DNA of 64,000 nucleotides from Paulinella micropora (GCA_009731375.1 BJOX01000364.1:52270-116269); one strand, 5' to 3'. Counted from the first letter of the stretch, positions 1 to 12,893 are shown. A program made the numbers and translations. Notes: a model not told the origin generated them from the sequence alone.

Positions 1-175
1 TATGTATCGTCTGCCAATTGCTGAGCCAAAAGGCCATGTGCATCCAGTCCTCCATTCCATAAGGAAAGTCTCCACACCAATCGGTGGAATAAAGGAAGTG
101 ACGGCATAGAACATTAATCTAGGAGCTTTATACCAATCAGCCCATGGAAAGGGACCGATGGCCTATGTACTCCCT
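1..175. repeat. Dispersed ~175-bp repeat, copy 1
   Basis: This stretch recurs almost unchanged at 62347-62520; by eye only a few substitutions and one indel separate the copies. It has no convincing ORF. Both copies run into an AAT trinucleotide tract on the right, and copy 2 also has one on the left. The copy-2 left junction reads AATAATAGTG, the same as the SINE junctions at 29002 and 58676, so it may be a non-autonomous retroelement sharing a 3' end of CACT(ATT)n on the minus strand. This copy is cut by the window edge. Confidence 0.75.
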
Positions 176-197
176 AATAATAATAATGATAATAATG

Positions 198-228
<31 letters not shown>

Positions 229-377
229 GAAGAAGAAGAAGAAGAAGTACTAGTACATGTAGTTATCTGACTGTGTGCAAAAAAAAATTCGTCTCTTTTT
301 CTTTATGCCCTTCTTTTTCTGAGCACCTTCTTCTTTATATCGTCCTTTTTTGACGCCTCACCCTTTCTTGTGGTGGA

Positions 378-427
<50 letters not shown>

Positions 428-428
428 C

Positions 429-478
<50 letters not shown>

Positions 479-500
479 CAGCAGCAGCAGCAGCACCGTC
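176..500. repeat. AAT, GAA and TAG trinucleotide microsatellites
   Basis: AAT then GAA repeats occupy about 176-247 and a long TAG/CAG tract about 378-495, with T-rich unique sequence between. Poly-Leu and poly-Ser reading frames here are by-products of trinucleotide repetition. Confidence 0.9.
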
Positions 501-608
501 ACGAGTAGGGGAAGTGTAGCAACAAGAAACAAGAATGTGCGCAAGCCAAGCAGCAGCAGCAGCACCATTGTTAGTAGCTATAGGGGAAGTGAAGCAACAG
601 GAAACAAG

Positions 609-1322
609 ATGCGCAAGCGTGTATTTAAACGCATGATAGAGGAGGACGTGGACGCAATCATGACGAAAGAACAGCGTCCCGTGGACTCTGACGAGGAAAT
701 AGATGAATGGGCTAAACGACGGCGCATTTGGGGTTAGTAACGGCCGAAGTGTAGTTTGGTTGTAACCCTATGATTCACGATTAAAAGTGCCATACACTCT
801 CTCTGTCTCTCTCTGTGTCTTGCTCTTTCTCTACAGGGCTGGAGATTGAAGTCAGCGACGACAGTGTGCAAGTCACCAAGGTAGTAGAGGGCAACGGTCC
901 CAAAACAGTCAAGGCCGAAATAAGAGCTGGCGATATCATCAGGTATTGGAACACCTTCACGCGTTTTGGATCTCCAGAAGGGGAATACCTCGTAAGTCAG
1001 GTCACGGAAGTAGATCCTGGAAGTACAACTTGGCCGCTGCGTGTTCGGACTTTTGGTTTTAAACCCTCTCCTGGGATTGACGATTATGCAGAAGTGCTGA
1101 ATAGGCCAGGACGTGTATGGCAGGAGGTGTCTGAGTATCATTTGGTGAAGGGCCGCGTATCTCTTCGGAAGGCGAACGCGGACTTGGAACTCCTTAACTC
1201 TAAAACTCTAGTGGGAGCGCTGGTGCAGAATTTGAAGAACAAATGTGCGGGAGAAATCATTGGCTTGAAAGTGTTAGCTAAGAAGGTGGGAAGGGAAACA
1301 TTTGACTTGTTAGCTGAAAACA
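609..1322 (+). CDS. Unidentified two-exon gene, 3' part lost in gap
   Basis: Exon 1 (609-732) starts at an ATG followed by a basic/acidic stretch (MRKRVFKRMIEEDVDAI) and ends at a GT donor, TGG G|GTTAGT. Exon 2 starts at 837 after a pyrimidine-rich acceptor (CTCTTTCTCTACAG). The phases match (1 nt plus 2 nt), giving RRRIWGLEIEV across the junction. Exon 2 stays open for about 160 codons to the gap at 1324. I recognise no domain; the N-terminus is charged and could be a nuclear or scaffold region. An alternative in-frame ATG lies at 537, but it sits in a ~60-bp duplication of the 5' region (about 507-545 and 580-618), so 609 is preferred. The gene is incomplete, so function is unknown. Confidence 0.55.
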
Positions 1323-1323
1323 G

Positions 1324-1948
1324 NNNNNNNNNNNNNNNNNNNNNNNNNNNNNNNNNNNNNNNNNNNNNNNNNNNNNNNNNNNNNNNNNNNNNNNNNNNNN
1401 NNNNNNNNNNNNNNNNNNNNNNNNNNNNNNNNNNNNNNNNNNNNNNNNNNNNNNNNNNNNNNNNNNNNNNNNNNNNNNNNNNNNNNNNNNNNNNNNNNNN
1501 NNNNNNNNNNNNNNNNNNNNNNNNNNNNNNNNNNNNNNNNNNNNNNNNNNNNNNNNNNNNNNNNNNNNNNNNNNNNNNNNNNNNNNNNNNNNNNNNNNNN
1601 NNNNNNNNNNNNNNNNNNNNNNNNNNNNNNNNNNNNNNNNNNNNNNNNNNNNNNNNNNNNNNNNNNNNNNNNNNNNNNNNNNNNNNNNNNNNNNNNNNNN
1701 NNNNNNNNNNNNNNNNNNNNNNNNNNNNNNNNNNNNNNNNNNNNNNNNNNNNNNNNNNNNNNNNNNNNNNNNNNNNNNNNNNNNNNNNNNNNNNNNNNNN
1801 NNNNNNNNNNNNNNNNNNNNNNNNNNNNNNNNNNNNNNNNNNNNNNNNNNNNNNNNNNNNNNNNNNNNNNNNNNNNNNNNNNNNNNNNNNNNNNNNNNNN
1901 NNNNNNNNNNNNNNNNNNNNNNNNNNNNNNNNNNNNNNNNNNNNNNNN
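1324..1948. other. Assembly gap (N)
   Basis: 625 undetermined bases interrupt the gene at 609-1322. They are followed by a ~60-base G homopolymer (1955-2014) that may be a sequencing artefact. Confidence 0.99.
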
Positions 1949-1952
1949 GCCG

Positions 1953-2014
<62 letters not shown>

Positions 2015-2015
<1 letters not shown>

Positions 2016-2520
2016 GTAGCCGACCTCGACCTAAGCGCCGACCTCGACCTAAGGTACGAAATTGCGTGGAGGGTGTTACGTGTGGTGAAGTGTGGGGGAG
2101 AAGTCGTGGTGAAAGTTTGTGGTGGGAAGGAGTAAGTCCGGGCGAACTATGCAGGAAACAGGGTGCAGCCGACCTCGACCTAAGGGCTTACCTCGACCTA
2201 AGTCAGGAAATTTCGCTGTGTGTGTTACGTTTGGTGGGAAGTGCGTGGAAGAAGTCGTGGTAAAAGTATGAAGCTGGAAGGAGCAAATCTGGGCGAGCTG
2301 TACTGGAAATAATGTGAATCCGACCACGGATTTCCGACCTCGACCTAAGGGCCCACCTCAACCTAAGTCACGAAATTTGGTCCTGGGTGTTACGCGTGGT
2401 GGGAAGTGTGGGGAGGAAGTAGTGGTGAAAGTTTGGGGCGGGAAGGAGCAAGTCTGGGCGAGCTGTACTGGAAACAGGGTGAACCCGACCTCGACGTAGG
2501 GGGCCCACCTCGGCCCAAGT
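2015..2520. repeat. ~151-bp satellite, left block
   Basis: About three units repeat a pattern containing CGACCTCGACCTAAG, GTGGTGGGAAGTGTGGG, GGGCGAGCTGTACTGG and AAACAGGGTG. The same monomer forms the larger block at 47040-48480, in the same orientation. Related degenerate sequence with GAATTCGGGACAG units continues to about 2721, where it abuts a truncated reverse transcriptase with no gap. Confidence 0.85.
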
Positions 2521-2721
2521 CATGAAAATAAGATTGAAAACAAAATTGAAAACTTTTTTGTGGAGAATTCAATTGCGATGAATTTAGTGAAAGTTTGAGG
2601 TGAAAAGGAGCACGTTTGACTGAGTTGTGTTGAAAATAAGTTTTCACTTTTTGGTGAATTCGGGAATGTTCACTCCCTGGCAAATTCGGGACAGTCTGGC
2701 GAATTCGGGACAGGACACTGG

Positions 2722-3765
2722 TACAGTCTCCCGCCGACGGCGAAGGCCGTCAGTGCCCGACTCTCCACATCCAAAGGGATGTTCCAGAATCCATTCTTCA
2801 AGTCTAGCTTTGTAAAGAACTTAGCATCCCGGAGTCGGTTGAGGCCATCCCGCATACGGGGTATTGGTGCCTCGACGCTCTTGATGATCTTATTGAGCCT
2901 CGTGTAGTTGATGCAAAATCGTTGCTTGCCATCCGGCTTTGGCGCAAGCAGAACCGGTGATCGGTACTCCGACCATGACGGTTCTATTAGCAGTTTAGCC
3001 AACATATCTTGGATCATTTCCTCGCAGATCTGCTCCTCCTTGTAACTGATGCTCGATCCGCGGAGACGAGGCATCGTCTGTCCCACTTGTCGCTCTATCT
3101 TAGCAGCGGTGTGCGTCACCCCACCGGCTACAAGGGGTCCAAACAGTGTCTTATTCTTCAGAAACTGAGCCTTGAGACCCCGAACAAAGTCTGGTGACCC
3201 TGACTGTCGTGCCACGACTTCGTCGATGATCTCTTCGACCGGTTTCTGGTCTCTCGGGTCATCCGGGTACTCTAAGATGGAGTCCGGATCCTCAATCTCA
3301 TCATTCGCGTCCCTGCCTGGGTATCGTGTGGTGGACTGGTTGTCCCATGATGCAAATTCCTGAAGTTCTATTAAGTTTCGCTGCCGACTTGTGAAAGAAC
3401 CCCTGAAAGATCTGAAAGGCAATCTCCCGCATGGCATCTACCTTTCGGGTCAGTAGTTTGGTTCTGTATGCCAGACCATCCTGCCTTGATCCTAATCGGA
3501 ATGCCATGAGTGGTTTAGCCTGTCGACTAGGTATCGGTATTGGGTCATCGACCACCCTATCCAATACATCCCTACACCACATCACGGTGGGTTGTATCGG
3601 GAGTATAATGGTGATGTCTTCACCCCGATCCAACCTGTCAGCCAGAAGTTTCGGCACCTTCGACAGGTTCTCGGGCTGTATAGGCTCCGATCCCTTGTAC
3701 CATAGTTTTAACTTTTCCATCACATTATCGTCCTCTGTGAGGCGTTTAGATGCATGGAAAACCAA
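2722..3765 (-). pseudogene. Gypsy reverse transcriptase, N-terminal half (broken)
   Basis: The minus-strand protein includes EMIQDMLAKLLIEPS, SPVLLAPKPDGKQRFCINY and FFTKLDLKNGFWNIPL, the classic N-terminal RT blocks of Ty3/gypsy pol, with the first catalytic Asp in the TKLD motif. Homology stops after the residues GGRLYQ; the MPFGL block expected next is replaced by satellite-derived codons. The upstream part (about 3765-3440) is in another frame, so at least one frameshift is present. The YIDD half is absent here. Confidence 0.88.
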
Positions 3766-3779
3766 GCTCGATTTGACCC

Positions 3780-4730
3780 TTATGAATTCATGTGGCCGTT
3801 TCTGCCCACCCCATATAGGTAGGTTTGGTCAAAGCCGTGCCATGATTCATCCTGCTTCCGCAGCAGCAAGATTTGGGCCTCGCGCTCAGCTGCTAAATCC
3901 TCGAAGCCCGCCCATGGGCCGGTCAGCTCTGGGACATAAACATTCGTGTATACCCATGCTGTGCCAGCGGGCGTAACACGCTGCTGTGTCAGTATACCAT
4001 GCGGTATGGGGGGTGCGGGCGGGATCAAGGTCACCTGCGCTCTCCCCCTATACGGATGATCTACCGGACGTTCTGGACTAGGGTTAAGTATGGGGTATTC
4101 CGCCACATGTCGGCCCCTTCCATACTTAATTACATCCTACCCTAATAAAAGCTGATCTTCCATCATCTTCAGATCATGTTTACCCAGCACTATCGTTCCC
4201 GGGAAATCTGGCACTACCAAGACGTGTATTGTGTACGTCATGCCAGTCGGGAATTCCACCTTCAACGGTATACGACCAATGATCGCACTTCTTCCGTCGT
4301 TAGCACCCCTGATATATCCGAGCTTCCCTTCGCGCGTGAAATCGAATAACTTTCCGAATTTATCTATAAATCTTTTTCCAGCGAAGGTGATTTGTTCCAT
4401 GCTATCGTTACCGGTGTCCAGGCGGGCGTTGAGCTCCCGCCAAAATAGATGGGTGTAGCTCATGTCCCTTGCCTCCTCTGCAGGGAGGTCCTGGGGTTCG
4501 GCTGTCGACATGAGGGCTTGTTGCAGTTCCATCTCAGCATACCTGCGTGCTATCTGGCGTTGTGCATCGCCAAGCTTGTCCGCGTCCACCAAGGGTGTTA
4601 GTCCCATCTGGCTAACTACAGCCGGAGCAACGCTTGGGCCATCCCGTGGGCCCGGGAGCACTACAGGATTCTGTGCTGTGAATGGTGATGCAGTACATAT
4701 GTTGTCTGTGTGGGGGGAGTGCATGGTCAA
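3780..4730 (-). pseudogene. Gypsy gag-pol linker / aspartic-protease-like segment
   Basis: Two stretches in one frame are separated by a TAG at 4137-4139. The first holds a helical region (ARRYAEMELQQAL) and then FPGTIVLGKHDL, which resembles the C-terminal block of retropepsins (I-I-L-G-x-D/H). I do not see a clear N-terminal DTG/DSG motif. Position between gag and RT fits a protease. A frameshift near 3780 joins it to the RT frame. Confidence 0.55.
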
Positions 4731-5033
4731 TATGCTGTATATTCAGGTGATTAATATCGGAACCTGCCACCGTTCCCGGGGCTAGTCGAACACCACGACA
4801 GAGCAAAGACAGTTGAGGTGCTATTTGTTGTTTTGCCCTGGCTTTAATGTTAATCACCTTGTTCTCAAAAAGTGCTTTTTTCTGTAGTGAGGCGACTGGG
4901 ATGGAACCTGCCTTGCTTACGCAGGTGTCCGCTGTGCGGACACGGCCGCTTAGCCAGTCTATTTTACCATCATCCTCACTAGCAGCCTGTGCGACATCGT
5001 CTTCGGGTGGAGATAGGTGAGGGTCTGCAAGGG

Positions 5034-5211
5034 GCGCTTATGGAACGAGCCCTGGCCCCGCCTGGTACTAGGGAGATTTGGTATCGCCTGTATCAGTCCC
5101 TTCCGTGCAAACATCACTGCTTAGCTGGGCATCGGGTTAATACTTTACCCACAGACTTCCTTGGTTGACGAAATCAGAAGCTCCTTTTTTCTGACATTAG
5201 TCGATATCTCA
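5034..5211 (+). mobile_element. Truncated copy (3' end) of the 401-bp LTR-like element
   Basis: These ~178 bp match the right-hand part of the elements at 20283-20683 (+) and 38392-38792 (-), ending TCGATATCTCA. The left part is missing. It sits inside the gag-pol region of the minus-strand gypsy element, and the end of the gag-like frame runs into it, so it is a nested insertion. Confidence 0.8.
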
Positions 5212-6658
5212 TCTCCGCCTGTACATTATTGCGGATGGTCGTCACCTCAGGTGAAGGTGTACGGCCACGACTACTGTTGTGCCCCTCTGTTATCTCTGCG
5301 CTCACCCCTGCCGTAGCAGTACTATTGACTGTGATCGAGGGGTCTGTGACCCCCGCAAAACTATCTATTTGCTGTGTAGAAGGGGGCACAGCAACCCTAG
5401 CAGTCGGTGACTCGATACTGACTTGTGTCACCTGACCTGGCGTTGGTGTAGCCTCCATTCTTACTGTCTTATCTACTACTGATGCGGGTGGGGACACAGC
5501 AACCCTAGCCGTCTGTGACTCAATATCGGCTTGTGTCACCTGACCTGGCGTTGGTGTGGCCCACGTTACCATCACCTTATTAACTAGTGTTTCTGTTACT
5601 ACTGCGCCTGTCCCGACAACTAGTCCATCACCCTCTGCGGTGGCTATCGTTTCCAACGGGTGTGCAAAACGCACCCGCTTACGTGCCCCGGGGTGTGTCC
5701 TTTCCGTTGATTATCTAGGACTTGAATTTGCGCTTCTTGGAGGACTTGTGTCCTGCTGGCTGGCCTTGGCCTGCACAACACATGTGACGCGTTGCTTGCG
5801 TTTGCGTTTGCGTTTGCGTGCTGTGTGCTTACCCATCTGGCTCAGGAGTGTCTCCTGACCGGGCATGTATGCCGCGAACTTGTCGGCCGCCTGGAATTGG
5901 CTCTTGAGCATTTCTGCTTCCGCATCGAAGGCGGCGCACCAACTCGCCACGTGCCCGTTTGGCATCAGAGAGACCCGTCCGTGTTCATCAACGTCCTGGA
6001 ATGGCAAGTTCATGTGTGCCTGCTGTTTCGGGCAAGGCACCCAATCACCATCTTCCTGCCTCTTGACCTTCGACTCTCCCGCATTGTATCTGCGTATATA
6101 CCGCCTCATCGCTATTGGGTGCTGTGGGGTGCCAGGGAACGTGTGTCATCGTTGACACTACTTTCCCATGAGGCAAGGCCACACCCAAAATCGACGTTCT
6201 GGTAAGCAGTTAAAAGCCAGTGCGTGGTGAAAATAATCACACAAACTATTATGTTTGACAGTTGGCTGGTTGCCAAGGTAGTCTAACATCTGTACCCCGT
6301 ACGAGCATGCAGCCGGACCAGGGTCGATGGCTAATGAGCTGAGAGGTTGATTGGTTTGCAGTGGGATTGTACGTGTTTTCTTTTTCTTTGTCGCCGGCTG
6401 ACGTGGGGGCGGGGCACCTTGTGTCTAGCTAACAGGCGGTGGTGTGGGATGTAACATGGGGGGTGGTATGGGCGGTGGTGAGTACATGTGCATGGTAAAC
6501 TGTGGTGCTTGGTACGTATGCGGTGGCGATGTCAAGCCCACCGGTGGTGGAGAATGAAACCCCGAAGTAGATTGTTGTGCATATGGGTTAGGGCTACCCC
6601 CCGCTGGAGAAGATGTAGATGCGTATGGGTTTGGAGAATGTCGCGGCCCCTGGCCCAA
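5174..6658 (-). pseudogene. Gag-like region with Pro/Thr/Val repeats
   Basis: Reading downward: a Pro/Gln-rich piece (6658-6425), then a basic segment starting MRRYIRRYNAGESK (6109-5711), which ends at a TAA and continues in the same frame to 5174. The last part carries two copies of a ~40-residue unit around ATPTPGQVTQ and ESxTARVAV. A Lys/Arg run (ARKRKRKRKQR) could bind nucleic acid or be a nuclear signal. I see no CCHC knuckle. Its place between LTR and RT is the argument for gag. Confidence 0.5.
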
Positions 6659-6696
6659 TACGGGTTCGAGGAGATCGATGAGCTCGACGACTATGA

Positions 6697-8753
6697 CTAG
6701 TAATGGTTAGGTGAACTCGAGGGGGATCTCTGATAGGAGCTCGACACCTTATAAGAGTGATCTCCCCATGAGGCGGATGTGACGAAGGACAGTATGTCGA
6801 CCTGTGGTTCGTTTGCATTGGCCTGATGATTAGGCAATGACAATCCCACAGCCTGCATGGCATGCAGCAAGATGTTTGCCAGCCACATACGTTCGTTCTT
6901 GTTCGCTTTAGAGCCGAAGATCCTCTTCACAAAAGTTGCATCCCACGCTGATACTTCGACCAATCAGTCAACGCGAAAATTCTGAAGCGAGAATGCGCTG
7001 TCATCTGCATCCTGTGCCTATGACAAGACGTTGCGAATGTATCTTTCCCCCGTTGTTCTGCCTTTGGTTGTCGTTGCTCTAGCGATGCCCTTAAGGACTG
7101 CAACTAGTAACATCGCCAAATCAGCGCGAACTAGGGGCGTGATAAGCTTTTGTGGAAGGTTCACGATTTCGTTGTGTGGCACATCGGCTTCCCACATACG
7201 TTGTGCCAGTGCCGACACCACGATAACAGGGTCGCACATGAAACTCCAGTTGGCCCCCTTTACAAATTGTTCGAGCAGGTAATGAAGTCTGCCTGGATGC
7301 TTCAATTGTCCCACTTGAATCAGTCGGCCCGCTTCCTCATCCCATTGTGGTCATTTGTGCGTTAACAAGTCTTGGGATGCACAATGACTTGCTTTGTTGG
7401 CTAACATCTGTTTAGTGTCTGCAGCGGTTAGACTGAACTGTCCAATCGTGCTGTCTAGACACGTATAGCCCGGCAAAAGCAAGATACCTTCGCCATAATC
7501 AATATTGACTTGCTGATTATACTTGCCATAGTCAAAAGTTGTGTCCTTGTCAAGCTGAGTCAGAGCTCGTTCGAATAATTTGTAGTTCGCTTTCTTTTGT
7601 TCTTCTGTGGTGTTTGAAGGTCGGTTGTGTCCTCCACCCCCTTGGTTTCCTTGGGGCGGGACAACTACCGCCTTGTGAAAGAAGACGAATGTAGTTCCCT
7701 CTGGGACGACAGTTGCTCTGCCATCATTGCCATATGTGACATGAACCTCGTTCGCTAGGCGAATTCGGAGGATGTCACTGATTGTCTGTGCTATTAACTC
7801 ACACATAGCGAGGAAGTTGCATCAATAGAGCTTTACTGCTGGATGGGGAGCGATTTTCTTCTCCACCACCTTACCACCTCTAATAGCATTCTCAAACACC
7901 ATGGTTGCCTTGAAGTATTTGAACTTCGTCGCAATCCTACTCACCCAGGTCCACTGATGCTGTTCGATTGTATCAAGCAGCTCGTTAAGTGTGTCCCTAG
8001 CTTGGGCAGCTGCTGTTGAATCGTCCTCAGATGGGAGAAGCTGTTTCTTCCAGCTCTTGTGATCTGTGAGGGTGAGATTCCAATTTGCAACCGCAGCACT
8101 CAGGTTTTGTGCTGAAACTATATTCCAAGCTTATATTTCCGAGATAAACACCAGCAACCAGCCGAGTTAAGCCACTTTGTGTCTGTAGCTAGTTCTTTAT
8201 CTGGGTCCTGTGTGAAAGGAAAAGTGAGAGAGTGTTGCAGATCATTTTTCTCGACGAATAAGGTATTCAGCAGCGCTTGGTACCTTTGGTGTTTTATCTC
8301 TTTGTCTAATAAGGAATCACGCACTGTTGCTAGAACCGTGTAGATGTCCATAACATGATGTATGGTAGCGTTACCATTTGCAGTAATGATCTGATTGAAC
8401 AAATGCATTAATCCAATAGCTCCTTGTATAGAGTGTTCCTTGAACATACACCTGTACCAAGTTGCATCCTCGTACATATTATTAGGGAAAAGATACACAG
8501 AGTTGTTGTTTGGGTTTGTTTCATGTTTCTCATCATCTTGAGTGTTGCCTGGCTATCCATCTGCTGTGCCTCTGTATCAGTCCAGCACCACCTTCGTTTG
8601 AATTGCACGAGCAGGAATTACCAACCCATTGTCTAGCACTCTCCATGGGGAGCGATTGACAGGTTCCTCCTGTGCTCGTCCTCCTCCCCTTGCGGGAGTG
8701 TTAAAACCGCCGCCTGTGGCGTGTGTTTCGTTACCGTCTGCTTCGTCAGACAT
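6697..8753 (-). pseudogene. Gag-like polyprotein, interrupted by stops
   Basis: The likely start is the ATG at 8753 (MSDEADGNETHATGGG). This frame continues to 8118 across a TGA at 8577 and a TAG near 8559. A second frame runs from 7806 to 6697 across TGA 7351, TAG near 7015 and TGA near 6964. All are one C-to-T change from Gln or Arg codons (or G-to-A from Trp). No conserved capsid motif is recognised by eye; assignment rests on position downstream of the LTR and upstream of protease and RT. Confidence 0.5.
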
Positions 8754-10410
8754 GTTGAGTTTTATAGCGATAGATGATCTAGTTTTAGAGCCTATCCACC
8801 TCATGTTCAGTGTGTACCAGAATATTCGAAACGAGCAGATGGAGTCGTATGTTCTCGTGTTGTGTAAGTGTGCTGTTGTGTTTGTATTTTTTGTTGTCAT
8901 GTGTTCTGTTCGCTGTGTCGTCACTGCTTGTGTCAAGCACGATGTTATACAACACTACAACCAATTCACACCCAACACAACAATCAACAAATAACAGTCA
9001 AGGAATTGGTGGACTCACCCTCCCCCTCTGTCGGGGAAAACCTTGCTGTTTCTTCTACTAAGCCAGACGATGTGTACGTGTGCACCTTGACAAAATACAC
9101 CACACTTGTGCTTTACAAACAAGTATGTTAGCAACCTTACTCCACCCTCGTGCGTACATAATCAAGAATCGTTCAAAAATATTTTCAATGATCCTTTCTG
9201 GGCTCAGCCCAATATGTCACTGTTATTGTCCTTTTGTGAAAGAACCTTTCCCAACTCAAAAACAAAGCGAAGCTTTGCCTTTTTGAGTTATGTGAGGTGT
9301 GTTTGTGAGTGTTATCGTGTGTGTGTATGTGTTTGTGTGTACAGAGTGCTGCTGACTCTTCACACATCAACTGCTGATGCCTTGTTAGTTGCTCGGTGTC
9401 AGAGTTTTTTTTTTTTTTTTTGTGACCTATTTGACACCACACACACGTTGTTAGTGCTTGGGTGTGATGTGAGGTGTGTGTATCGTCTGTGTGTCTACGA
9501 GAGTGTGTATGCCTGTGTGTGTACCGAATGCTGGTGACTCTTCACACACTTGTCGTTGATGTCTTCGGAGCTGCTCTGTATCCAAGTTCTTGTCCTTGCT
9601 GACCTTGGTGACACCACACAACACGTTTGGAGTGCTTGAGTGTGATGTGGGGGTGTGTGTTTCGTTGTTTGTGAAAAAAATAAAAATTGTTCCAAAAACA
9701 CACTTCTTTTTAGCCTCCCTGTCTTCAATTTACACTCAATTCACCCGGCCTGTGTCTTAATAAACTAGCTTACCACCCCTTTGAGAGATAGCTACCTTCT
9801 TTGATGTGGGATGTGTGTTGTTTGTCTAAACATGTTTTATGCCAAAGGAATAGGATTCTGTATGTGTGTTGTTTGTTTGTTTTTCTTCTGCCTCGTTGCG
9901 CGTATTGACGTGTCAACAACGTTTCTGTGTGTTACGTGTTTGTGGCAGTACAAACAAGAGTTAGAGTGTAATTGTTGGTTATTCTCCTCGTGAGTAGTAT
10001 GTGTAGGTATACGTGTAGAAATGATGACAGAATTGATAGGAGTGTGTTTTCCTTCTCCTTGTGTGTGTTTGTTAAACACTCCTCCGGCTCGACAATGTAT
10101 CGACAATCACACCAGTGAGCCCCCTAATGTTTCTGTCCCACTGAGTACACTTTCTATGTACCTTACACACTCCAATCACACTGCTTGAGGTGTCAAAATG
10201 TACACACTAGTGTCTTGTCCTGCCGCTTTATGAGCCTCTGTGCAAGATTTCACTGTTGTTTTTTTGCACTGCAAGCTGCTAACACCTCCCCAACTCTTTT
10301 CCTACACTCCTCCACTACCTTTCCTTCTTGCTTCGCTTAGGGGAGTGGCTATTTTTCAAATTGCTGGATTGAAAATTGGAGGATATGAAAATCTACGCTG
10401 TGACTCTAGT
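8754..10410 (-). other. Retrotransposon leader (5' untranslated region)
   Basis: No coding signal is seen. The region is rich in GTGTGT runs. Two imperfect tandem copies of a ~185-bp unit lie at about 9294-9478 and 9479-9660, each containing GACTCTTCACACA and TGACACCACACA. The base just inside the LTR on the minus strand starts ACTAGAGTCACAG, not the TGG of a standard tRNA-3'-end primer site, so the priming tRNA is undetermined. Confidence 0.5.
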
Positions 10411-10785
10411 TTTGTCGGTTCTAATCAAAAGATATTACTTAATGAAAGCGGTTGTATTTATCCTTCCAATTCCACAGCACTCTGAAAGTAACCTAATCTT
10501 CCTCTTCCACAAAGAGAGGAAACCAATATGGCGGAAAATGTAGGAGACTGTCAGAGCCAAGCAACAAAAAGGGAAAAAAGAGACATTTCCCAGTATCACC
10601 CCTAACGATAACATTATACTGCTTAAAAAAGTAGTACAGGTTATGAATCGTAATATTATCGTTTTCAACCGGCTCAAAAGTATATAAATAAAAACGGATA
10701 TAACTAATAAAGAGATAGCTCTTCTATACATCACTGTGTATATGTGTATAAGAAAAGGTCGCATATTTACTTATCTGCGCCTACA
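10411..10785 (-). repeat. Gypsy 5' LTR (375 bp)
   Basis: On the minus strand it starts TGTAGGCGCAGATAAG and ends CCGACAAA. It aligns end to end with 56777-57163 (+), roughly nine bases in ten matching by eye, including the shared blocks TTTTTAAGCAGTATAAT and GCTCTGACAGTCTCCTA. Homology stops sharply at both sides. The outer flank reads ATGTT on the minus strand (10790-10786), the same five bases that follow the other LTR. A TATA-like stretch (TTTATTTATATACTTTT) lies inside. Confidence 0.85.
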
Positions 10786-11410
<625 letters not shown>

Positions 11411-11413
11411 AAC

Positions 11414-11453
<40 letters not shown>

Positions 11454-12470
11454 GNNNNNNNNNNNNNNNNNNNNNNNNNAAGAAGAAGAAGAAGAAGAAG
11501 AAGAAGAAGAAGAAGAAGAAGAAGAAGAAGGAAGAAGAAGAAGAAAGAAGAAAGAAGAAAGAAGAAAGAAGAAGAAAGAAGAAGAAGAACATGAAAGAAG
11601 AAGAAAGAAGAAGAAAGAAGAAGAAGAAAGAAGAAGAAGAAGAAGAAGAAGAAGAAGAAGAAGAAGAGGACGAAGACGAAGACGAAGACGAAGACGAAGA
11701 AGAAGAAGAAGAAGAAGAAGAAGAAGAAGAAGAAGAAGAAGAAGAAGAAGAAGAAGAAGAAGAAGAAGAAGAAGAAGAAGAAGAAGAAGAAGAAGAAGAA
11801 GAAGAAGAAGAAGAAGAAGAAGAAGAAGAAATTTTTTTGTCTCTTTGTCACATTTCGGGAAAAACGATTGCGCCTGAGAGGTTGACAGGAAGAAGGAGAA
11901 GAAGACGACGACGACGACGACGACGACGACGAAGAAGAAGAAGAAGAAGAAGAAGAAGAAGAAGAAGAAGAAGAAGAAGAAGAAGAAGAAGAAGAAGAAG
12001 AAGAAGAAGAAGAAGAAGAAGAAGAAGAAGAAGAAGAANNNNNNNNNNNNNNNNNNNNNNNNNNNNNNNNNNNNNNNNNNNNNNNNNNNNNNNNNNNNNN
12101 NNNNNNNNNNNNNNNNNNNNNNNNNNNNNNNNNNNNNNNNNNNNNNNNNNNNNNNNNNNNNNNNNNNNNNNNNNNNNNNNNNNNNNNNNNNNNNNNNNNN
12201 NNNNNNNNNNNNNNNNNNNNNNNNNNNNNNNNNNNNNNNNNNNNNNNNNNNNNNNNNNNNNNNNNNNNNNNNNNNNNNNNNNNNNNNNNNNNNNNNNNNN
12301 NNNNNNNNNNNNNNNNNNNNNNNNNNNNNNNNNNNNNNNNNNNNNNNNNNNNNNNNNNNNNNNNNNNNNNNNNNNNNNGGGTGGAAGAGTTGAACGACGA
12401 CGACGACGACGACGACGACGAAGAAGAAGAAGAAGAAGAAGAAGAAAGAAGAAGAAGCAGAAGAAGAAGA

Positions 12471-12511
<41 letters not shown>

Positions 12512-12522
12512 TAGTAGTAGCT

Positions 12523-12557
<35 letters not shown>

Positions 12558-12583
12558 CAAGCAGCAGCAGTAGTAGTGACATG

Positions 12584-12629
<46 letters not shown>

Positions 12630-12665
12630 ACTAGAAGAAGAAGTAGTAAAAGTAGTAATAGTAAC

Positions 12666-12706
<41 letters not shown>

Positions 12707-12725
12707 AAGTAGTAGTAGTAGAAGT

Positions 12726-12761
<36 letters not shown>

Positions 12762-12798
12762 TAGTAGTAGCAGTAGTAGTAGTAGTAGCAGTAGTAGC

Positions 12799-12878
<80 letters not shown>

Positions 12879-12893
12879 CAGTAGTAGTAGATT
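11411..12893. repeat. GAA/GAC and GTA trinucleotide megatract with gaps
   Basis: GA dinucleotides, a long GAA tract (11480-12038) with GAC islands, gaps at 11455-11479 and 12039-12378, and a long GTA/TAG tract (about 12470-12893) fill the region. The only non-repeat island is 11830-11890. Poly-Glu, poly-Arg, poly-Ser and poly-Leu frames here are not genes. Confidence 0.93.

Larger units (their letters stand above)
2722..10785 (-). mobile_element. 5' half of a Ty3/gypsy LTR retrotransposon, decayed
   Basis: Read on the minus strand this holds an LTR (10785-10411), a long leader (10410-8754), gag-like frames, a protease-like segment and the first half of an RT, and stops abruptly at 2722 inside RT. 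Several in-frame TAG/TGA/TAA codons and at least three frameshifts show it is dead. A fragment of an unrelated LTR-like element lies at 5034-5211. The missing part (rest of RT, RNase H, integrase, 3' LTR) is what occupies 49109-57163 on the other strand. Confidence 0.85.

Noticed and set aside
734-1141. Minus-strand frame overlapping the first gene
   Set aside because: It lies opposite the exon supported by matched splice phases and has no own signals.
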